A DNA stretch of 20,305 nt from JASFQI01 sp050115555 (GTDB taxonomy: Bacteria; Desulfobacterota; DSM-4660; Desulfatiglandales; HGW-15). The notes beneath the pieces were generated by a model. The model was given only the letters and a program-made list of their open reading frames with translations, was not told where the DNA came from and ran no database searches. Below, in pieces: positions 15,298 through 20,305 of this stretch; position 1 is the stretch's first letter; each line of letters begins with the position of its first letter. The stretch spans positions 1 to 20,305 of the forward strand of contig JASFQI010000049.1 of assembly GCA_050115555.1 (NCBI GenBank). The letters are read 5' to 3'. A program made the position numbers and the translations under genes.

Positions 15298-15645
15298 TTA
15301 TCCTTCGGTGAGTCCGACCACCAGGTGGCTGTTGCTGAGCGAACCCAGGCTCACATAGGTTTTTCCCTGAATCTCCATGTTGTACCCGGGGGTCAGGGGA
15401 AAGAGCCCGTGGGCGTTCCAGATCACGCGCACGTCCCGGTCCCTCTGGACCATGGCCTTCTTGCAGAGGTCGGCCAGGATATTCCTGGCCTCGGATGCCG
15501 AGCGCCCGCAGGAGGCCGTGACGATTTTCCGATCGGACTCTTCAGCAGGGGCCGCCGCCTGATCGGGTTTTTCCTCCCCGCTGCCCGCTCCCTCGAGCAA
15601 TGCATCCACATCTTCCTGGGAGAGAATCTCGTCGTTCGTCACCAT
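15298..15645 (-). CDS. small protein with a FliM-like N-terminal motif and unknown C-terminal domain
   Basis: This 115-residue protein begins MVTNDEILSQEDVDALLEG. The segment ILSQxxVDALLxG (7-19) closely matches the N-terminal peptide of FliM/FliY, where it binds phosphorylated CheY. An acidic, proline/alanine-rich linker follows (about 20-41), then a basic domain starting RKIVTASCGRSASEARNIL and ending NMEIQGKTYVSLGSLSNSHLVVGL, which I do not recognise. It is not the FliM or FliN C-terminal (SpoA) domain. The ATG at 15645 was chosen because the motif begins there; a longer frame runs upstream to 15810 through the terminator and is unlikely. No flagellar or chemotaxis gene is nearby. Its stop faces the convergent gene ending at 15237. 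Confidence 0.75.
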   Translation of the reverse strand: MVTNDEILSQEDVDALLEGAGSGEEKPDQAAAPAEESDRKIVTASCGRSASEARNILADLCKKAMVQRDRDVRVIWNAHGLFPLTPGYNMEIQGKTYVSLGSLSNSHLVVGLTEG

Positions 15646-15772
15646 AACCGGCCTGTCCTTCCTTGGGCGGATCCCTTCGAACGAGTGGAGCGCAGGCCTG
15701 CGCCCCCCTTTCGAATCCGATACCGTTCGCGGGGTTTCGTATAGGTTATCGGCCGATGCAAGCGTGATCTTG

Positions 15773-15800
15773 AAAAAAAAGAGCCCCTTTTGAAAGGGGC
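15773..15800 (-). terminator. intrinsic terminator of the minus-strand zinc-ribbon gene
   Basis: Read on the minus strand, a GC-rich stem GCCCCTT/AAGGGGC (15783-15789 with 15794-15800, loop of four) is followed by TC and a run of eight T (15773-15780 as A on the plus strand). It lies 58 bases after the stop at 15859. It also separates that gene from the small FliM-motif gene, which therefore needs its own promoter in 15646-15772; none was clear. Confidence 0.85.
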
Positions 15801-15858
15801 CCCTTTGCATGGGTCTTTATTTAGACGAAAACCCGTCCAGGATTCTGACAAATGGAAA

Positions 15859-16134
15859 CTAATTCAGGATGAACCCAAGAAACACATCCTCCATAGAAAC
15901 CGCCTCATTCTCCTCAACGTCCTCCTCTACCTCCTCGAGGTAAATGATTTTCCCCCGAAAGTGCTCCAGGACCTCGTACTCCCCGTCATCGGCCATTCGA
16001 AGAAGGCTCTCCGAGCAGGAAGGGCAGGCGGGCCCATGTTCCTCATCATACTCAAAGAATCCCGGCACCCAGTTCCTCTGTATCGCCAACTCGATGGACT
16101 CCACTTCCACCCCGCAAATGGCGCATCGTACCAT
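15859..16134 (-). CDS. small zinc-ribbon protein with acidic tail
   Basis: This 91-residue protein starts MVRCAICGVEVE and has two CxxC pairs, C4-C7 and C37-C40 (CPSC), spaced as in a zinc ribbon. An aromatic stretch (NWVPGFFEY) lies between them. The C-terminal half is strongly acidic (LEEVEEDVEENEAVSMED). It is soluble and has no recognised family. The ATG at 16134 begins the ribbon and follows GGAGGT by about ten bases. It ends in a good terminator and has 187 bases of non-coding sequence upstream, so it is probably a single-gene unit. A role in transcription or protein interaction is only a guess. Confidence 0.78.
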   Translation of the reverse strand: MVRCAICGVEVESIELAIQRNWVPGFFEYDEEHGPACPSCSESLLRMADDGEYEVLEHFRGKIIYLEEVEEDVEENEAVSMEDVFLGFILN

Positions 16135-16321
16135 ATTTGTATCTACCTCCGAATTCGACGATCCGACGAATACCGATTGAGTCGAAAAAGCCCGGAACCC
16201 TGAGATTTGCCCCTGCGATTCCGGCAGGCAACAGCGGTCGCGTGATCTTTCCGAGATCGTCAATACTGAAAAAACCGGGATATAGCAAGCGGAATATGAT
16301 CATTCAGGGAGTGCACAGGCC
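16135..16321. other. intergenic region upstream of the zinc-ribbon gene
   Basis: These 187 bases carry no gene I can support. A 5-bp inverted repeat ATTCG/CGAAT surrounds a 9-base centre near 16152-16170. A weak minus-strand promoter guess (CTGAAT, 17 bases, TATATC near 16277) would serve the zinc-ribbon gene. There is no T-run terminator for the AsmA-like gene ending at 16322. Confidence 0.35.
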
Positions 16322-16987
16322 TCAATCAAAACCCAAAGCGCCCCCCGTAGTTCCCAGAGCCTTCTGACCGAGGCGGCGAAGGGCCTCGCTCACGACCTCG
16401 GACACACCCTTACGGGCCCCCTTGCCGATATCCCGAACCTCCAACGGAGGCAGGGGCAGGACGATTCCCTTTCCCTGGCTGATCACGGCGGAAACCGTCA
16501 CCCGTCCCCCTTCCACCCGAAGGCGGTCAATGGTCAATGCGGTGTGATTCGACGCTTCGGATTCCCCGAGCAAGGGGCCCTTCCGGTCCATCCGCTCCTT
16601 CAGGCGGTCTGCAAACACGGAAAGGTTGCTCCTGCCGAAACCGGCCTCCTCGTAAACGAGGTCCACGCCCCGAATCTCGATATCCCGCACGTGAATCCAG
16701 TCCCCCAGAAGGCTCGCGGGTGAGACCGAGATGGAGAGCTCCTCCAGGTACACCATGCGGGGCGTCCGGAATCCTTCGGGATTCTTCAGCTCAATCCCTT
16801 CGAGGGTCACTTCACCCTTCAGGAGCGAGAGGCGGCAGGCCTCCACCCGGGTGTCCACATGCAACAACCGCGGCCCTGCCTCGTTGATCGCTCGGGTGAT
16901 CATGGGATCCGCAAAAAATACCACGGCGATGGCAAGGATCCCGACAAGGCAGACAAGCCCCACGAGTGCATAAAGCAGTCGTTTCAT
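16322..16987 (-). CDS. membrane-anchored AsmA/DUF748-like protein
   Basis: This 221-residue protein has one N-terminal membrane segment (about residues 3-26, LLYALVGLVCLVGILAIAVVFF), then a periplasmic part with the pattern AINEAGPRLLHVDTRVEACRLSLLKGEVTLEGIELKNPEGF. That pattern is typical of AsmA-like/DUF748 proteins, some of which are involved in lipid transport between membranes. Conserved pieces such as LSISVSPASLLGDWIHVRDIEIRGVDL and LRVEGGRV fit repeated beta strands. The protein is much shorter than full AsmA. The ATG at 16987 has AGAGG upstream and directly precedes the membrane segment; longer in-frame starts would begin at or next to the predicted transcription start. A strong promoter lies at 17119-17147. 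Confidence 0.83.
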   Translation of the reverse strand: MKRLLYALVGLVCLVGILAIAVVFFADPMITRAINEAGPRLLHVDTRVEACRLSLLKGEVTLEGIELKNPEGFRTPRMVYLEELSISVSPASLLGDWIHVRDIEIRGVDLVYEEAGFGRSNLSVFADRLKERMDRKGPLLGESEASNHTALTIDRLRVEGGRVTVSAVISQGKGIVLPLPPLEVRDIGKGARKGVSEVVSEALRRLGQKALGTTGGALGFD

Positions 16988-17118
16988 CACGCCTCTTGTT
17001 CCCTGGTGAGCTCTCGCCCGACGAAGCGGCGCACTTCCTTGTGCGGAGCTGTCGTGAACAAGCGCCATGTTGAAATACGCGGGACGGAACATGGCGGGTT
17101 TCAAACGGAAGTCCCGGA

Positions 17119-17147
17119 ATTCTAGGGGAGGAGGTTGAATTTGTCAA
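17119..17147 (-). promoter_or_regulatory. strong minus-strand sigma70 promoter for the AsmA-like gene
   Basis: On the minus strand a perfect -35 TTGACA (plus 17142-17147) is followed by 17 bases and -10 TAGAAT (plus 17119-17124, five of six). Transcription would start near 17112, giving a leader of about 125 bases before the ATG at 16987. Confidence 0.82.
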
Positions 17148-17190
17148 CGTGAAGGGCCAACACGCGAAGGGCCCGCACAGATCCCGACAC

Positions 17191-17219
17191 TTCTCGTGAT
17201 CGTCACCTTGTGGTATTCT
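17191..17219 (+). promoter_or_regulatory. candidate extended -10 promoter for the macro-domain gene
   Basis: TGGTATTCT (17211-17219) fits an extended -10 element (TGnTATTCT, five of six in the hexamer); 17 bases upstream the -35 is poor (TTCTCG). Transcription would start near 17226, about 29 bases before the start codon. Confidence 0.45.
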
Positions 17220-17254
17220 TAGCCCCGGATGACACAATCGAGGAGGAACATTCT

Positions 17255-17776
17255 ATGAAGGCGCACGTGGAGATCGTGGAGGGAGACATCACCAGGCAGC
17301 AGGTGGATGCCGTGGTCAACGCAGCAAACACGTCCCTTCTGGGCGGAGGCGGCGTGGACGGCGCCATTCACCGGGCCGCCGGTCCGGAGCTGCTGGAGGA
17401 AACGAGACGCATCGGAGGGTGCCCGACCGGAGAGGCACGGGTGAGCAAGGGGTATAAGCTGCCGGCCACCTGGGTGATCCACACGGTGGGACCTGTCTGG
17501 GGAGGGGGGGGCCGGAACGAGGAGAATCTTCTGGCATCCTGCTACCGGAACAGCCTGGCCGCGGCCCGGGAAATCGGAGCCCGGACCATCGCCTTTCCGT
17601 CCATCAGCACCGGGGCCTACGGCTTTCCCCTGGAGCGTGCCACCGAGATCGCAATGAAGGAAACCCGGGCCTTTCTGGAGGAGGACGAAAGCCTGGACAA
17701 GGTCATCTTCGTCTGCTTCGGCAGCCGGGCCTATGAGACCTATCAGCAGGTGTACGAGCGGGTCTTCGGGGGCTAG
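17255..17776 (+). CDS. macro-domain protein (O-acetyl-ADP-ribose deacetylase type)
   Basis: This 173-residue cytoplasmic protein is a single macro domain of the MacroD/YmdB type. Members bind ADP-ribose and remove ADP-ribose or acetyl groups from ADP-ribosylated or acetylated substrates. The binding residues are visible: D11 in EGDIT, NAAN (22-25), GGGGVDGAIH (30-39, with D35), the VIHTVGPVW strand and the SISTGAYGFP loop. The ATG at 17255 has AGGAGG eight bases upstream. The gene stands alone, divergent from the AsmA-like gene, and its TAG stop shares the CTAG palindrome with the convergent minus-strand gene. Confidence 0.95.
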   Translation: MKAHVEIVEGDITRQQVDAVVNAANTSLLGGGGVDGAIHRAAGPELLEETRRIGGCPTGEARVSKGYKLPATWVIHTVGPVWGGGGRNEENLLASCYRNSLAAAREIGARTIAFPSISTGAYGFPLERATEIAMKETRAFLEEDESLDKVIFVCFGSRAYETYQQVYERVFGG

Positions 17777-18045
17777 TCGGGTCCCGGTGAATTCTCCGGT
17801 TCGTCCATGAGAAAGAGCCGGTGATACTCTTCCTCTGAGAGGTGCTTCCGGAGGAGATCCCCCAGATGATTGAAGAGGGCTTCCAGGTCCTCGCTGCTCA
17901 TCCTGCGGCAGAGGTGCCTCAAGAGGGTGTCATCGGAGAACATCTGGAGGTAGCAGGCGACCGTGGCCTCGTCCATGCGGCGGTCCATACCGAACCCCAG
18001 GAGGCCGTCGTATTCCTCCACGAAACGGTAACTGCGCCTGCCCAT
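17773..18045 (-). CDS. small conserved protein associated with xdhC
   Basis: This 90-residue soluble protein begins MGRRSYRFVEEYDGLLGFGMDRRMDEATVACYLQMF and ends KHLSEEEYHRLFLMDEP. It is predicted to be mainly helical, with no known catalytic motif. I have a vague memory of similar short 'cytosolic proteins' in deltaproteobacteria but cannot name a function. The ATG at 18045 has an AGGGGGA just upstream. It is the last gene of the selB-yqeC-xdhC run, 55 bases after xdhC, which suggests a link to molybdenum or selenium enzyme maturation. The repeated 'RRMSSEDLEALFNHLGDLLRKHL' region may be an interaction surface. Confidence 0.75.
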   Translation of the reverse strand: MGRRSYRFVEEYDGLLGFGMDRRMDEATVACYLQMFSDDTLLRHLCRRMSSEDLEALFNHLGDLLRKHLSEEEYHRLFLMDEPENSPGPD

Positions 18046-18100
18046 GAATCCCCCTGAAAGAACCGGCCGACGCACGAACGGCTCCGTCCTCTGTCCGTGG

Positions 18101-19189
18101 TCAGCTCGATCGTCCGCGCTTCCCGCCTCCGACACGCACCTCGATGAGCTCGGCCACGATGCTCACGGCGATCTCCTCGGGCGTCTCCGCCCCGATGTCG
18201 ATCCCGATGGGAGAGTGGACCCGGTCGAGGCGTTCCTGAGAGATCCCCTCCTCCCGCAGGCGGTTAAAGATGATGCCGATCTTTCGGTTGCTCCCGATCA
18301 TGCCCACGTAACGGGCATCCGTGTCGAGCGCCTGAGCCAGCACCTCCTTGTCGTGGCTGTGCCCCCGGGTGACGATCACCAGGTAGGAGGCCGGATCCAC
18401 AGAGAGCTGCTCCATGAGACCTTCGAAGGGGGCCTGAATCACCTGGTGGGCCTCTGGAAAACGCGCGGGATCGGCAAACTCGGCGCGGTCGTCGATCACC
18501 ACGACCTGAAAACCCACCCGAGCGGCCAGGGGGGCGATCTGACTCGCCACATGCCCCCCTCCGAATACATACAGGGTCGGATCCGCGGCCACCGGTTCGA
18601 GGAGCACCTCGATCACCCCTCCGGACCCGTCCTCGAGCATGGCCACGCGCGTCTGCTTTTTCCCCTGAAACCGCGACAGGGACTGCACCAGGGCCTGTGG
18701 CATGGGCCGTTGTCCCAGCAGGGAGCCGAGCACGTCCCCTTCGAACTCCATAAACGCCTTTGGGGTCTCGTCTCCGCTCCAGCGGTCCGGGTCCAGGGCG
18801 GTGGCCAGGACACCGGCGCCCCCGCTGCGAAGGACCTCCAGGGCCCGCTCAAAGACCTGCACATGCAGAGAGTTTCCGGGAAGGACAGGTTCGAGAAAGA
18901 CCTCGCCCTCTCCCCCGCAGATCATTTCTGTGTCCTCTACGTCCTCTCCGGTGAGGTGAAACTCGTACCGGGAGGCCCGACCGCTCTCGATCACGCGCCG
19001 GGCCTCCTGGAGGACCCGTGCCTCGAACGTGCCGCCGCCGATGGTCCCCTGAAAACGGCCGTCCTCCAGGACCACGAATCGAGTGCCGGCGTCCCGGGGC
19101 GCGGATCCCGTCCGCTTGATCAACGTGGCCAGCACGGCCGGGCTGTTCTCCTCGAATGCCTTCAGAATGTGGGGAAACAGGGTCTCCAT
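18101..19189 (-). CDS. xdhC: XdhC/CoxI family molybdenum-hydroxylase maturation protein
   Basis: This 362-residue cytoplasmic protein belongs to the XdhC family, which holds molybdenum cofactor and helps its sulfuration and insertion into xanthine-dehydrogenase-type enzymes. The N-terminal XdhC_CoxI domain has VLATLIKRTGSAPRDAGTRFVV and GTIGGGTFEARVL, and a second segment has MICGGEGEVFLEP. The C-terminal Rossmann domain opens LYVFGGGHVASQIAPLA and has VVVIDDRAEFADPARFPEA and the RGHSHD, GMIGSNRK motifs of the family. It starts four bases after the stop of yqeC, and yqeC follows selB by one base, so they form one operon. Partner hydroxylases are not in this window. Confidence 0.95.
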   Translation of the reverse strand: METLFPHILKAFEENSPAVLATLIKRTGSAPRDAGTRFVVLEDGRFQGTIGGGTFEARVLQEARRVIESGRASRYEFHLTGEDVEDTEMICGGEGEVFLEPVLPGNSLHVQVFERALEVLRSGGAGVLATALDPDRWSGDETPKAFMEFEGDVLGSLLGQRPMPQALVQSLSRFQGKKQTRVAMLEDGSGGVIEVLLEPVAADPTLYVFGGGHVASQIAPLAARVGFQVVVIDDRAEFADPARFPEAHQVIQAPFEGLMEQLSVDPASYLVIVTRGHSHDKEVLAQALDTDARYVGMIGSNRKIGIIFNRLREEGISQERLDRVHSPIGIDIGAETPEEIAVSIVAELIEVRVGGGKRGRSS

Positions 19190-19193
19190 CCGC

Positions 19194-19973
19194 TTACGTC
19201 CTTGTCATACGCGTGTACTGCTGCTTCTCCAGGGACCCGAGGATCACGTCCACATCCCGTCCCCATGGGGAGTCGAGGATGCCGGCAGCCAACTCTTCCG
19301 CCGCTTCGGGCGCCTCGGTGAGGTCCAGGCGGTTCAGAAACACGGTTCGTCGAACCCCCTCCGGGGTCCCCTGAAACAGGCCCTGCTCATGCGTAAACAG
19401 GGAGACCAAGGGGCCTGCGGAGATGAGGTCCCCGGGGCCCAGCCCCGTGACCGACTGAAATCGGTCCATTCGGAACACCAGGTCCCCCTGCAGGGTTTTC
19501 CCCAGGGCGTCCAGCCCGGCCATGGCCACCACCCGGGTGACCTTGCCGGGGAGAACGGGCTCGGAGGGCTCCGGGGCCTTGAGCGGCCTTCGGGCGGCCC
19601 CGTCCGCCTCCACCAGCAGGTGATCGATCCCTTCGCACTCGAAGAGGAGATCGGCCAGGTCCGTGGAAATTCCCTCCGCCTTGCCCGTGGGAAGCCGCCG
19701 CCGGGCCAGGAAGGCCGCCCCGTCCGTCTCCAGGGCCCGGTGCAGGCGATCGCGCCAGCCGTCCTCGTCCGTCAGGACCATGTGACCGAACTCCAGGGCC
19801 TGCCTGAACCAGACCTTTGTGGTGGTGGTCGCCAGCACGCGCCGGCCCTTTTGAGAAAGTGCCCGGGTCAGGGCCAGCAGGAGCGTGCTTTTTCCTCCAC
19901 CGCCCACCAGCGCGAGAAGCTCAGACGGGGCCGGATCCAGGGCCGAGATCAGGTCGTCCACAACGTGCTCCAT
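19194..19973 (-). CDS. yqeC: YqeC family selenium-dependent hydroxylase accessory protein
   Basis: This 259-residue protein fits the YqeC family (TIGR03172), a marker of selenium-dependent molybdenum hydroxylases. The N-terminal nucleotide-binding loop is GGGGKST (24-30), then RRVLATTTTKVW, LLVEADGAARRPLKAPEPSEPVLP and VVAMAGLDALG, all typical. Its precise reaction is not established; genetic context ties it to the selenium-containing molybdenum cofactor. The ATG at 19973 lies one base after the selB stop, and xdhC begins four bases after its own stop. This order fits translational coupling. Confidence 0.93.
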   Translation of the reverse strand: MEHVVDDLISALDPAPSELLALVGGGGKSTLLLALTRALSQKGRRVLATTTTKVWFRQALEFGHMVLTDEDGWRDRLHRALETDGAAFLARRRLPTGKAEGISTDLADLLFECEGIDHLLVEADGAARRPLKAPEPSEPVLPGKVTRVVAMAGLDALGKTLQGDLVFRMDRFQSVTGLGPGDLISAGPLVSLFTHEQGLFQGTPEGVRRTVFLNRLDLTEAPEAAEELAAGILDSPWGRDVDVILGSLEKQQYTRMTRT

Positions 19974-19974
19974 G

Positions 19975-20305
19975 TCACTTCTTCCGCAGCACCCGGCTGT
20001 CCCCCACCCGCACGGTGAGCTGGGTCAGATCGAAGTACTCAATAAGGGGAATGGTATACTTCCGCGACGCCCCGGTCATCTCCTTGAACTGGGGCGTGGT
20101 GATCTCTCCGTGCTCTTTCAGGAAAGCAACCAGCTGGTCCCGAAGCGCCTCCACGGCGCGGTGGTGGAAGTAAAGGTCCTCCTTGACCTTGACCAGCACG
20201 CCTTCCTTGGCCATCACCTCGAGGATGTCCCCGGCCGTGTTTCCAGAGAACCGGTCCTTGAGCTCCTTGAAGTAGGGAGGCTGGAGACCGCCTTCCACGT
20301 AAGTC
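19975..20305 (-). CDS. selB: selenocysteine-specific elongation factor SelB (5' part cut by the window edge)
   Basis: About 109 C-terminal residues are visible, in a frame open to the right edge. The sequence LYFHHRAVEALRDQLVAFLKEHGEITTPQFKEMTGASRKYTIPLIEYFD...VGDSRVLRKK is the last winged-helix domain of SelB, which binds the SECIS hairpin of selenoprotein messages. The GTPase domains lie beyond the window. Its presence means the organism probably decodes UGA as selenocysteine. It is the most upstream gene seen in the selB-yqeC-xdhC run. Confidence 0.94.
   Translation of the reverse strand, partial: TYVEGGLQPPYFKELKDRFSGNTAGDILEVMAKEGVLVKVKEDLYFHHRAVEALRDQLVAFLKEHGEITTPQFKEMTGASRKYTIPLIEYFDLTQLTVRVGDSRVLRKK

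Noticed and set aside
18044..19321. 425-residue open frame on the plus strand
   Set aside because: It is antisense to xdhC and yqeC; low-complexity composition and no family match.
1..20305. In-frame UGA (selenocysteine) codons
   Set aside because: With selB present I looked at the TGA-ended genes for a continuing family match past the stop, and saw none; each ends at its family's usual length where one is known.

Overview
This is a gene-dense, GC-rich chromosomal window with no RNA genes, mobile elements or CRISPR arrays that I can see. The mix suggests a deltaproteobacterium in the broad sense (Desulfobacterota, possibly a Syntrophobacteria-like sulfate reducer). The clues are the SelB/YqeC/XdhC set, the DUF6125-like protein next to citrate synthase, and the short XdhC-linked protein. 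The taxonomic call is inference; no marker gene here is decisive.

Layout. (1) Positions 1-724 hold the 3' end of a branched-chain-amino-acid-type ABC substrate-binding protein, closed by a 13-bp hairpin. (2) Positions 1023-3491 hold a polar amino acid (glutamine-type) importer, glnH-glnP-glnQ, behind a good sigma70 promoter. A free-standing alanyl-tRNA-editing-like protein and an unrecognised protein with a possible degenerate macro-like half follow. (3) Positions 4604-9742 start with a near-consensus promoter and read through a gamma-carbonic-anhydrase homologue, an M48 lipoprotein protease with C-terminal repeats, sfsA, an EamA-type transporter and pyruvate kinase. (4) After a 417-base gap comes a second plus-strand run (10160-15237): citrate synthase, a DUF6125-like protein, a GGDEF diguanylate cyclase, a TIGR02757/DUF2400 protein and a TIGR01777 epimerase-like protein. 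The last joins overlap or nearly touch, so an operon is likely.

(5) Positions 15298-16987 carry three minus-strand genes: a small protein with a FliM-like N-terminal motif, a small zinc-ribbon protein with its own terminator, and a membrane-anchored AsmA/DUF748-like protein with a strong promoter. (6) A divergent macro-domain protein (17255-17776) converges on, and shares a CTAG stop palindrome with, the last gene of a minus-strand selenium cluster. That cluster runs selB (3' part only, cut by the window edge), yqeC, xdhC and a 90-residue uncharacterised protein.

How the genes fit together. The window combines amino acid uptake, central carbon metabolism (pyruvate kinase, Si-type citrate synthase), envelope upkeep, c-di-GMP signalling, and maturation of selenium/molybdenum enzymes. 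The best leads for something undescribed are the FliM-motif small protein, the small protein at the end of the selB-yqeC-xdhC operon, the gamma-carbonic-anhydrase homologue lacking a metal ligand, and the protein at 4000-4572.
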